A stretch of 64,000 bases of DNA from Litsea cubeba. Taxonomy: Eukaryota; Streptophyta; Magnoliopsida; Laurales; Lauraceae. A model generated the notes under the pieces. It was not told where the DNA came from. It ran no database searches and saw only the letters and a program-made list of their open reading frames with translations. The DNA lies in contig CM022951.1 in the NCBI GenBank assembly GCA_012931725.1, forward strand, positions 69,267,992 to 69,331,991, written 5' to 3'. A program made the translations under genes and the position numbers. This document shows positions 47,926-57,822 of the stretch, in pieces. The number at the start of each line of letters is the position of its first letter. Position 1 is the stretch's first letter.

Positions 47926-49245
47926 GCGCCAGCAAACCGCGCAAGTCCAAAACACCACTCTCCCTAAAAAAGCAAGAAGTCAAAACCAATGCAGCCAAAG
48001 GCAGACCGATTGAGAAGAGACGCCGATTTCGCCCAAAAGAAGAGGATGGGTCGGGCGGAACTGACCCAAACCAAACTTGAAAATTGAACATGGCATGACC
48101 TGGGATTCGGGTGTGCGGGTCAGTTGACCCTGGACTTGACTCAAACCCGGAAGTAAACTCAACCTTTCTTCTTCTTCGTTCTGTTCCTGGGTTCTGTAAC
48201 AGAATTGATGGCTTAGAGGCAACTGCTGCAGGGTCTTCTTCTGCCTCTCTGGTGATGGCACAGCGCAAGCGGGACGGCGGCGGTCGGCGGTGATGCCGAC
48301 CGGCGATGGCGAATGCGATAGCGGCGGAGGTGTGGGTTTTTCGTTTGGTCCGGTGACGTTTTATGTAACAAGAATAGGAAAAACCAGGCGAGAAGCGATG
48401 GACAGCAGATCTACTCCGGTCGTCCTCTGTTTTAGGTTTTGAGAAAAAATCAAAGGCCAAAACAAACCTATGTCTTCTATTTCTTCTTCAAGATCTCCCC
48501 AGAACGGAAACCTTAATTAGTGTGGCCCCAACAGAGATTCGAGACGATCTCTCTTCTGTTTCTGCAACGAAAGCCACGTGCAGAAATTCGAATAAAAAAG
48601 AAGAGAGAGAATGGAAAATTTAAAATTTAAAATTTTATGCCTAATCAGTTGAAAGGGCAAATCAGTCATGAAAAATATATGAGGTGGCGTATCTAAGGAC
48701 CTCTCGCCGAAATATATCCAAGTTGCATAGACTACAAGCCTTAGAGGAAAAGTTGATAGACTAGAGGCCTTACAAAACCTCTATGATAGACCTTTCGCTA
48801 ATTATCTCTAAAAAAAAGTACGCAACTGGAATAGTACATATATTCTCTCATAAATTTCACCACACCAGCCAATTCATTGGTAATTCAGTTGGTGAAGCAC
48901 TTTCCTTCCATAGAAATAATTAAAGGTCAAACCCTGGCCGTTGTGCTTGATGGGCGAAAGACCTACGTAATGGTGTGTGCGTATTTACAAGAGCTTAAAA
49001 AAGAGGATCTTGCAAAAAAAAAGAAAAAGAAAAAAAGATTAGATGACCAATGGGCTCAAAGGTAATTTTTAAAATCAATTGCAACAGATCAGTCATTATA
49101 CACGAAATGGTATTTTTTTTAGTACTTTCAACTAGCGTCCCTAGCGACTTTAGTTTTATAACGTTAAGAGTCGCAAGGGACCCTGCGGTGTATACAAAAA
49201 GGTAAAATCGATATCTTCCCCATTTCTTAGCAGCATCGAGAACTC

Positions 49246-49446
49246 ATGGTTACCGAAACCCTAGAATCCGATCTCGATCTTGCCTTCCAATTCCAATTGC
49301 AGGAAGCCATAACCGCATCTTTCCTCCACCAACAACCACCCTCCTCCTCCTCTCTTCTCCTCCACCACCCATCCCTCCCAGATCCCATCTCCCTCAACCC
49401 CGATTCCCAAATAGAAACCCATATTAACCTTCTCTCTTCCTTTTGA
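49246..49446 (+). pseudogene. Captured 5' end of an RBR-type E3 ligase-like gene
   Basis: An ATG-started frame of 66 codons reads METLESDLDLAFQFQLQEA-like sequence (actual start MVTETLESDLDLAFQFQLQE), then a Ser/Pro-rich low-complexity run and a TGA. The N-termini of plant RBR/RSL1-like RING ubiquitin ligases have such a DLDLAF-LQLQEA-ASL head, so I infer a captured first exon. None of the RING-IBR-RING domain is present. The segment lies within the left arm of the 49004-50251 element. The family assignment rests on a short motif and is moderate. Confidence 0.5.
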
Positions 49447-49795
49447 TTTCATACACTCTACAAATGCATCCAATCTCTCTCTTTTTCTTTTTTTTTTAAG
49501 AAGCAAGCATTAAAACTGCTAGATTAAAACCAATTTAAATTCTCAAAATGAAGGAGCAAAAAATTAACAAGAAAAGTTAAGAGGAAACTGGAAATAAGAA
49601 ATTAAGGTGATTTGGCTTCACCACATGTGACTATTTACAATGCAGTTCAAAAGGAACTATTATGTGTGTAAAATCTGAAGACTAAGTCGAATTGTGTGTC
49701 CAAAATCTGAAAACAGCTTGAACTCATATTCATTTTGGAATTGTATTATGTGCTTCCTCCATTACATAGCTGTGATTATTTATGTTTAGTTTTGC

Positions 49796-49920
49796 ATCGC
49801 AGGGAGGAGGATGGGTGGTGGAGGAGAAGAGAGGAGGAGGAGGAGGAGGGTGGTTGTTGGTGAAGGAGAGAGGCGGCTATGGCTTCCTGCAACTGAAATT
49901 GGAAGGCCTAGCTACTGACA
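49796..49920 (-). pseudogene. Inverted second copy of the captured E3-ligase-like segment
   Basis: On the minus strand, AFQFQLQEAIAASLLHQQPP-like coding sequence is followed by the same Ser/Leu/His-rich run. It lacks about 50 bases present in the left copy, including the ATG region. Together with 49246-49446 it would form a hairpin stem in any read-through transcript. Confidence 0.6.
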
Positions 49921-50295
49921 AATGGGGAAGAGATCGATTGTCCTAATTTGTGTACACCCCAGGGTCCCTAGGGACCCTTAACGTCATAAAACCAAGGTCG
50001 CTAGAGACGCTAGTTAAAAGTGCTAAACGAAACATGAAGAAACATGCCTATTTTGTTCTACTCTGTATACACCGCAGGATCCCTAGCGACTCTTAGCGTT
50101 ATAAAACGAAGGTCGCTAGGAACGCTAGTTGAAAGTGCTAAAAAAATATATCATTTCGTATAAAATGACTGATCTCGTGTAATAGGGGTTAATATTACCT
50201 TTTGAGCCCACAAGTCATCTAAACTTTTTTTTTTTTTTTTTGTAAAATCCTAAAAAAAAAAGAAGAAAAAACATACTTTTAAGAAGAGAAGTAAC

Positions 50296-51400
50296 TGGGT
50301 GCGTCTCGTGGAAATAATTGCACGGGTCACCCGTGCCATGGTGGCCGACAACATAGGAGAAAAAAAAAAAAAAAACACAGCAGATTAGCTTCTACAGCTC
50401 CATGAGGCTGCATTATTATTTCCATATGAAGACAACATATAAGCTGTCAATCTTCTAACATATCTTGAATAGAAAAATGTGGAGATCCTAAAGCACCACA
50501 TCACTCCACTCTCGTTTCTCACTATCCACGCAAAATATCATATTATAAGTGACCCAGAAAAGTTTCATTTGCAGCAGTCATCCTCATCACCATCACCGCA
50601 AGGCCACATATATGTGTAGTATCTTGAGCAATAATGGGATATTATAACGAAATGAAAGCTTTTTCATTAATTAGCACATGGAATCATAGAAGGACTTGTT
50701 CAATGCCCCTTACACAAGTCAGGCATTTATCAAGCTTCTAATGACATATTTCCCAGAAATAGGAACTAATGAATGCGATAAGATGCAATGGTCATTAGTC
50801 TATTAAGTTGACCCCCAAAAGATTCAAGCAGCAGCCTGCATGGTATGGTATGCATGATACTCAATTTCCTCTGCGCCCAAGTTCAATTTACCTTTAAATC
50901 AAATTAGCTATTTGCAAAGAACAAAAACAACTCACTTACAGGTAACTTGAGTACCCCAAACATATAAACCCATTTATAAAGGATCCAAACATGCACTAGT
51001 ATATGATGAATTTATGAATTCTTGATGATAACTACTATAAGAACGTAGGAAAATCTCATAATATATTGGGACTCTTGCAACAATTCCATCTCCTCAATTA
51101 ATACAAAATCAAATCAAGTACTACTACCCCTGCCCTTACCACCAACCGCTTGCAATAGAATAAGCAATTGGAGAAAAAAGTAGGAGACACCACCAATGGT
51201 GGCATACTGTAATTTGGTGGACCCTTCCACATCAGGAAAATCGTCATCAGTGGAGCGATTGAATCCCCCTGCCAGCCACCCAAGTTCTGATAAACTCCAT
51301 CATGCAATCTCCTGATGGCCATCATGGATCTGATCAAAATTAGATAAGCAGCAGGTGTCATGATCCATCGCCCAAAAAATAAAGACTTCATCACATGACC
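50296..51400. repeat. Left copy of a direct duplication (rhodanese gene 3' part)
   Basis: From TGGGTGCGTCTCGTGG at 50296 onward, the sequence matches 62915 to the window end at roughly 94-95 percent, in the same orientation. It covers the last rhodanese exon, its 3' flank and part of the preceding intron. The sharp left borders differ upstream, so the duplication starts here; its right end lies beyond the window for the second copy. Confidence 0.92.
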
Positions 51401-52141
51401 ACATAAAAAAGAGAATTGATTACCACATAATTTAACTAGTGTTGGACCACTTTCACTTGAATGTGCTGCCAATTGTTGGCAATTGAGTTGGGCCCACGTC
51501 TCATATAGAGTATCTTAGATTAAATTCGGGGGATGTGGATAATCTGATAAAGTGGGTTTTTTGAACTGTTTTAATCCAACAGTCAATATCGCTTTGATCA
51601 GAGGACATTTACAGAGACCTCTTGATGACATACACTGCACCAATTTGGTGCATCAGGAGATAAAATTTTACATTACCTGAGGCCCTCCCCACATTCCACA
51701 GGCATCTTAGCACCCTTGTCTGGAACAAGAGCCTCGACTTGGCTCAGGAAATGGTCGTTGATGGTAGTGAAGTACTGGCCAGTCCATAGCCCAATGTAGC
51801 CGAAATGGACCCACTTCTTCAACAGTGTAACAGGGCACTTATCTGTATCTTCCACGAACAGCGGCACGTTCAAAGACCCCTCCACACGTGCCTTCTCCCT
51901 CTCCCACACGGGCCGCACGTCCAAGAGCACAAAACCTTCACTCCTCATAGTAGAGTTGGCATCTTTGGGTGCCACCGATCAGACGGTCCCAGATTGTAGC
52001 CATTCTTGAAAATCAGCAGTGGAGATTGCATCGACCCTTGTTAGGAGTTTAAGCCTATGAGGGAGAGCGGGAGCCGTGGACGACCAGCCAGTGACATTGA
52101 GAACTTTTATTAAAAACAAAAAATTATAGGCATCCATGCAA
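51114..52141 (-). pseudogene. Rhodanese-domain gene (STR9/STR10-like), broken copy
   Basis: An exon ending at 51677 encodes RLKLLTRVDAISTADFQEW, a TGA at 51981-51979 (context GTV*SVAPKDA), then GFVLLDVRPVWEREKARVEG, SLNVPLFVEDTDKCPVTLLK, KWVHFGYIGLWTGQYF and CGEGLR. The last exon, 51329-51114, gives MMAIRRLHDGVYQNL and then loses one C relative to the other copy, shifting out of GWLAGGFNRSTDDDFPDVEG. The layout matches plant thylakoid rhodanese-like proteins of the STR10 (At3g08920) type, with sulfurtransferase-like domain and C-terminal hydrophobic segment. The TGA can arise from CGA by a single CpG transition. Two independent lesions indicate a pseudogene. The 5' exons (transit peptide) were not located. 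Confidence 0.82.
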
Positions 52142-52199
52142 AGAGTCCATACCAACTTTATGAAAGCAAATTTCAACCTCCGGAAGCCATGCTTCATAT

Positions 52200-53185
52200 A
52201 GATTCCAAAATTTTCACTTCATTATCACATTAATTAGACTGGCTAAATTCTCCACTAATGAACCGATTGAGAAATTGCAGGAACCACGCTCTAAAGGCCC
52301 AGAGTTTTGCAAAGAGGCCCCAGAGAGACATTGGCAAAACTTCACATTAATGTCATCATGTTGAAAACAAGTCAACAACCAATTATATCATGTTTCATCA
52401 CCTCAAATTACATGAAAGGTAAATTCATCAGTGAAATAGAGCTATGTTACAGAAGTTCATGACTCGAAAAGGAATATACAAATAATTTTAATCTAAGTTT
52501 ATGGCATTCCTTATTTCAAGGTGTTGGGTATAAATCATTGTTAAAAAACACAGCTTCTTGTGAGTTGTGACAGCCGGGAATGAAACAATTAAATAAAAAA
52601 AAGGCTGATATAATCGCCCAGATGACAATAATATTGTTCTGTTTCATCCCCATATGTTTCGATTTTTTTTTTTTTTTTTTGACAGATTTGAAAATATCAA
52701 TTCCTAATAGCTACTTAAGGAGTTTTAGACAAACAAAAAATAAAGAAATATGACATAATGGAGCATATTATTCAGCCCCTACAAAATTTTAATTTCCAAT
52801 GATTATAAATCCACATTAAAGTAAACAGCGACGACCAAAATTGGTGCATAAGAGCTTAAGCCATTATGCAACCAGCCTTTATCTAAAACCATGGCCTAAA
52901 TGGTGACAATTTTCTTCCTATAACAAGCTAATGAAAGATAAATTATGTTACATAAGTAGTGTGCAAGTACTAACCCAATCGCCGTGCACTATATGAGGGT
53001 CACCTCTCGTCACATGTTGAAAAAGTTTTGCAACTTTGAAATATCAATCTGGTAAAAATGAGATGATCTAAGCAAAAGACGAGCCCATTGCATAGTAAAA
53101 TGTGCTCACTATTGCAACTTTGAAATTGTGGGTTACAGTCAACTTACCCAAAAAGAAAGGGGTGGTCTAAGCAAAAAAGAGGCAA
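52200..53185. other. Region between the rhodanese pseudogene and the PPR gene
   Basis: AT-rich, with a T-run at 52663-52680. It might hold the missing 5' exons of the rhodanese copy and the 3' UTR of the PPR gene, but I could not identify either. Confidence 0.4.
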
Positions 53186-55240
53186 TTACAGTGGCAGCAC
53201 CTTCTGAAAACTGGCCAACAATGACTCTGCATGCACCACTTCACCTTTTGATTTGTCCCTCTTAAGATGCCCGTGAAGCATTTCCAAGCATTCACCACCT
53301 TCATCATGATCTGCAAGCAAATCAACTACCATAGAAATAGTGCATTCATCAGGTACAGAGTTTCTCTCCAACATTTTATTGATAAGCTTTATTGCCTCGA
53401 CGTTTTCACGGTTTTGAAGAAAGCCCTGAACAAGGATATTGAATGTGCGTTCATTTGGCATGCAACCCTTTTCTTCCATTTGCAAGAAAAAATCATTAGC
53501 TTTGTGCAACATCCCCTCTTTACAAAGGCCCCTGATCATTGTATTGTATGTTTTCACATCAGGCACCAAACCTTTGGCAGAGATTCCATAAAAAAATTCC
53601 ATTGCGTCTTCAAGCTTCCCAACACTGCACATTCCATCAATGAGCATGTTGAGAATAGCAATATCTGGTTTTAAACCATTGCTTTCCATATTAAGAAAAA
53701 GCTCCATCGCCTTAGCAAAATTTTGGTTCTTGCACAGCCCATGAATCAATATGCTGTATGTGAAGACATCTGGACTCTGGCCAAGAGCTTGCATCTCATT
53801 GAATAACTCTTGAGCAGCCATGACTCTCCCAACCCGGCACAATCCACGTATAAGAATGCTGTACGAAATGATAACCAGTTTCAAACCCTTGAAGGGCATC
53901 TCCTTGAAAAGCTGCATGGCCTCATCTATGCTCAAACTCTTGCAATAACCATTAATCAAAATGTTATAGGTGAAAACATCCGGCTCAAGGCCCTTATCCT
54001 GCATGGAGATAAACAATAGTTTTGCCGTATCCATTTGCCCTATTAAACAGTATCCATCCAACAATGTGTTGTACATGATTATATTAGGCTCCTCGCCTCT
54101 CTGAATCATCAATTCAAATAACTCATGCGCATCTTTTGCTCTCCCTGCTTTGCAGAGAGCATCCATCATTATGTTAAACGTGATGAAATTGGGCGAGATT
54201 CCCAACTCCACCATTTTATCCAAACACTTATTGGCTTCATTCCATCGGTCTGAACTGCAGAGAGCATCCATCATTGTGTTAAATGTGATGACATCCGGCG
54301 AGATTCCCAACTCCACCATTGTATCCAAAAACTTAGTGGCTTCATTACATCGGCCTGAACTGCATAGGCCGCAAATTAAAGTGTTGTAAGTAACAACATC
54401 TGGGTGAGTACCATTACCAATCATTTCAGAGAAGAGGCCAAGGGCTTCATTTAACAGCCCATCTTTGCATAGTCCATCGATAATGATATTATACACGATA
54501 CTGTTGGGCCTACAGCTACTTTTCCCCATCTCCCTAAGCAAATCAAGGGCCATGCTCGTATACCCTGTCTTGCAGAGCCCATTCACAAGAATCCCATATG
54601 TAATTACATTAGGTGGGTATCCCTTCTCTGCCATATTCAGAAAGAACTCTGTTGCCTCCGCCACTGTATCCTTCATACATAACCCTTTAATCAGGGTATT
54701 GATAGTTATACTATTGGGTTCATAACCCCGCTTGAGAATCTCCCCAACAACCCCAAAAGCAAAATCCACCCGATTCAAATGGCAGAAACAGTTGAGCAAA
54801 ATGTTTAGAGTATAGAAATTGGGCGTCATTCCAATTGCAGTAATCTTTTCGTACAGAGAGAGCACAGTTAAATAGCGTTTTCTTTTGACAATAGCTCCTA
54901 ACAGGTAATTTAAAGCTGAAGTAGGTGGCAAAGGTTGCATGTGAAACATGGGTTCAATGAGATTGGATGCGTTATCCAGACTAATGACACCATCTTTCGA
55001 TTTACATAGATCTTTCGCTAAATCATCCAATTGGGTTCTGCTTGGAACATTGGAATCTGGCTTCTTTTTTTTGTTATTACAATCAGAGACTGTAATCAAA
55101 CTAGGGTTTCTGTAAAAGACAGAGAGGAAACGCTGAAAATGAAGAAGAGAAGTACCTATTTTGGCATAACTTTTTAGAGAAGGAGAAGAAGATGGAAAAT
55201 AGGAACAAGCTGCAGCTGTTCTGTTGAAGATTAAAGCCAT
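53186..55240 (-). CDS. P-class pentatricopeptide repeat protein, restorer-of-fertility-like
   Basis: Intronless, 684 aa. An N-terminal region rich in Ser, Phe and Arg (MALIFNRTAAACSYFPSSSP) looks like a mitochondrial or plastid presequence. It is followed by a linker with NLIEPMFHMQPLPPTSALNY, typical of restorer-like PPR proteins. About 15 PPR motifs follow, nearly all 35 residues (for example VTYNTLICGLCSSGRCNEAT), without PLS, E or DYW domains, so it is P-class: a helical-repeat RNA-binding protein acting on organelle transcripts. Motifs 5-7 are very alike, and motifs 6 and 7 come from a near-identical 105-bp repeat at the DNA level. Residues 5 and 35 of each motif give a readable RNA code (see findings). 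The start is the first ATG of the frame. RFL membership is inferred from sequence style. Confidence 0.92.
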   Translation of the reverse strand: MALIFNRTAAACSYFPSSSPSLKSYAKIGTSLLHFQRFLSVFYRNPSLITVSDCNNKKKKPDSNVPSRTQLDDLAKDLCKSKDGVISLDNASNLIEPMFHMQPLPPTSALNYLLGAIVKRKRYLTVLSLYEKITAIGMTPNFYTLNILLNCFCHLNRVDFAFGVVGEILKRGYEPNSITINTLIKGLCMKDTVAEATEFFLNMAEKGYPPNVITYGILVNGLCKTGYTSMALDLLREMGKSSCRPNSIVYNIIIDGLCKDGLLNEALGLFSEMIGNGTHPDVVTYNTLICGLCSSGRCNEATKFLDTMVELGISPDVITFNTMMDALCSSDRWNEANKCLDKMVELGISPNFITFNIMMDALCKAGRAKDAHELFELMIQRGEEPNIIMYNTLLDGYCLIGQMDTAKLLFISMQDKGLEPDVFTYNILINGYCKSLSIDEAMQLFKEMPFKGLKLVIISYSILIRGLCRVGRVMAAQELFNEMQALGQSPDVFTYSILIHGLCKNQNFAKAMELFLNMESNGLKPDIAILNMLIDGMCSVGKLEDAMEFFYGISAKGLVPDVKTYNTMIRGLCKEGMLHKANDFFLQMEEKGCMPNERTFNILVQGFLQNRENVEAIKLINKMLERNSVPDECTISMVVDLLADHDEGGECLEMLHGHLKRDKSKGEVVHAESLLASFQKVLPL

Positions 55241-55904
55241 TTACTGAAGAAATGTACTCTCCGCTCTTCCTTGCCTATCTTATTTTCACCCTATGTTGAA
55301 GAGCTGATGAACATGAAGATTTCCACCAATAACTCCTGTACGGAGGAAATATGAATTCTCTAGGGTTTCCAAAATGCTAGGTTGGCTTTTAGAATTCCAA
55401 TTTGGCATTAGTATTTGGTTCACCCACTTTAGTGAAGTGAGTGAAGTCTAGTGAAATATCACATTAAAAGTATCTTTTATCATAATTTTTTCAATCTTTT
55501 GGAACAAAACGTCAAAAAACAACTATAATTACTTACTGAAAGACAAAAAAAACTCTATTTCACGTACCAAAAGTCAACAATATTCCATCTAAACAATTAA
55601 AAATAAAATATCATCATTATCCACTACATATTTTATTCATACTTTTTATTTGACTTCAGTCCAATTAATTTTAAGAGTAAAGTGCCAAACTGACCCTTTC
55701 TTAACGTGTTTTTTTAGTGATTTTATAGTTTTTTTTTTCACTTTTGGTATAAAAAAGAAGGATTTTTTTTAAAATTTATGTACTTTTGATATGAAAATGT
55801 GTGTGTTTTCTAACTTTCCCCCCAATAACCCATTGGCCTTTTCTTGTCCGGTTAATGGAGACTTTTCTAAATTTTAAGTTCACTAGTAAAGTGCCAAACA
55901 TGCC

Positions 55905-56750
55905 CCAGGGGATTTGACATACTAATCTCCTTTTGAATTAGACTTTTCAAATTTCATGATTTAAATTCAAATAATGTCGGCAGAGTGATTCACCTTGGTC
56001 AATATTATTATTATTTCTTTTGCTTTTTTGGCCATATCCCATGAGATCACAATGTAAAAAGTAAAAAATCCTACTCGGTATTCTCCATCATTTTCTGTTT
56101 TCACCTCTTCTTCCTTTTTCACTTTTAAGATCATTACCAAGGTGAAATTGAGAGAGCCTAAGTGCATCAGACTTTATAAGTCCGAAAATTGGGAGAATGT
56201 AGCCTTAGAGTATCATGGGAATGGTATATGTTATGAAAACTGATAAATGGAGAGAATTTCTCAAATAATAAAACATTAAAAATGATGGTTACATGTGGTA
56301 TTTACTTTTCAAAAAAAGTCATCTTTCGTGTTTTGTAAAAAAATAAATTTGTTTGTTGGTTGCAGAAAGTCCATGTTATATAAATTGATAAATCCCGTGA
56401 TATAATGGGAATAATGGCTTTTACAGAGACTTGTAAAAGGGGAAGTGAATGATCTTCTAAGGCTACTCTCTCTTGATTTTTCGACCTGTAAGACAAAATG
56501 CACTGAAGCTCTCCTAATCTCACCTTGGTGATGATCTTAAAAGTGAAAAGGGGAAGAGAGGTGAAAATGAAAAGTGATTGACTTTTTTACATTTGAATCC
56601 TATAATATCATGAAATATGGGGCAAAACAATTAAAAAATATATATTGACTAGAGTCAAGCGACTCTAGTGATATTCTTTGAATTTCAGTCATGAAATTGG
56701 GGAAACAAGGTTTAAGGAACATTAATATGTCAAAGCTCGTATCTCTTAAT
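55905..56750. repeat. Long imperfect inverted repeat (about 320-bp arms)
   Basis: The left arm, about 55905-56220, matches the reverse complement of about 56440-56750. Shared blocks include TTTGACATA.TAAT, ATTTCATGA, AAATTCAAA.AAT, GTCAATAT, CACTTTTAAGATCAT, ACCAAGGTGA and GTAGCCTTAGA. The loop is about 220 bp. It is upstream of the PPR gene. It could be a MITE or a hairpin locus; no target duplication was established. Confidence 0.75.
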
Positions 56751-57822
56751 CATTTGGATTTCTGCATTTTTCTTTTACAGTAATGTGGAATTCTCTGTTT
56801 GGTTGCTAGCATTTTGAATGTCAACTTCATTAAAAGTCACTTTCAGCCCTTTTGAAAACTTAAGCTTTTTGAATGTTGAAATATACTTTAGCATTTGGAA
56901 TTCTACTTGAGAGACAATAATAGGAGAATTTCAAATCTTGGCCAAACAAAAACCCTTAGAATTCTTGAACAAATAGGTCCTCTATCTTTACCCTTTATCG
57001 AGTTTTTTCTTCCTATGGAGGCATCCGCATGAGGGCGTTTTGATTAGGCCATTAAAAAGGTGTGGTGCTTGAGGACCCTTAAATCTAGGGCATCTACTTT
57101 GATGATGTGGACATTCGCATGGGAGCATGTCTTTAGGAGAAAATTCATCTACCTTATTATTTGATTAAGCATTTTTATTAGAAAATTATTAAGAGAAGAG
57201 AAACAGTGCAAAAGTTCTCACACTTCTTTCAAATGGATTCTTTCTAACCAAGTGACCTTAACTGGCTGGAGGGAAAATGTCTTATCTTTAGCTAGAAGGT
57301 TGATTATGGTAAAGCATGTTTTGGCTTCTATTCCCATTGACATCTCTCTCTCCATCCCCTTCCCTAAGAAAGTTTGTCTCACCATAAAAACGATCATGAG
57401 GAACTTTCTATGGTCTGCGAGCCTTTTTTCAAACCACAAGAAACTTAATCCATTAGGAGGCTCTCTGTCTATCAAAAAAGGAAGGGGGTCTTGACATTCA
57501 CAGACATAGTGAAATGAATGACGCTGTTTCCTGAAGCTGGGTTGGACAAGCCTCTCTTTATCCTCCATTTGGGCAAATTGGTTCAAAGCTAGGTACTTAA
57601 AAGATTCCACCATCTGGAGCCCTAAGTCTCCTTTGGCTGGTTCCTGCATTTGGAAGAAAATTTGATATTTCTCTTCGTTCTTGAAAATGGGAGTAGATGG
57701 ATTGTTGGAATTGGAAGAACTATTAGTTTCTGGTTCAATCCATGGCTAGATTCTGAACCAATTGCAGCGAAACATTCTCAGTTTATCTTTTATCAATTTG
57801 AAACGCTTTCAGCGTTTATTAG

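Larger units (their letters stand above)
44557..48806. mobile_element. Large foldback-type TIR element (about 4.2 kb)
   Basis: Ends read GAAAATTAGCGAAAGGTC (44557 on) and, on the other strand from 48806, GATAATTAGCGAAAGGTC. The inverted similarity continues through CCCTTTCAACTG...GGCATAAAATTTT blocks, GC-rich pieces (44990-45440 against 47930-48560), AT arrays (45470-46130 against 47160-47925) and an inner arm (46130-46350 against 46980-47170), leaving a loop of about 46350-46980. Arms are therefore about 1.8 kb each, interrupted and diverged. No transposase was found. The flanks (TAAAATATA, TCTAAAAAA) give no clean duplication. Mutator-like origin is possible; a foldback element is the safer name. 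Confidence 0.72.
49004..50251. mobile_element. Foldback TIR element with inverted copies of a captured gene end
   Basis: Inverted repeats start AGGATCTTGCAAAAAA (49004) and, on the other strand, AGGATTTTACAAAAAA (50251). They continue through TTAGATGAC, GTGGGCTCAAA, GATCAGTCATT.TA, ACTTTCAACTAGCGT, CCTAGCGAC and GCGGTGTATACA. The right TIR has a second tandem copy offset by about 113 bases (49950-50060). The arms also include the captured segment below, so almost the whole element folds on itself with a loop of about 49450-49790. Flanking A-runs obscure any target duplication. Confidence 0.78.

Noticed and set aside
47834..48460. 208-codon minus-strand ORF as a gene
   Set aside because: It lies in the GC-rich part of one arm of the foldback element, has low-complexity Arg/Ser composition and no recognisable domain.
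44548..48815. 9-bp target duplication for the large foldback element
   Set aside because: TAAAATATA and TCTAAAAAA agree only as A-rich sequence; not enough to claim a duplication.
57218..57649. 143-codon minus-strand ORF
   Set aside because: It is antisense to the L1-type coding sequence, whose plus-strand motifs explain the region.
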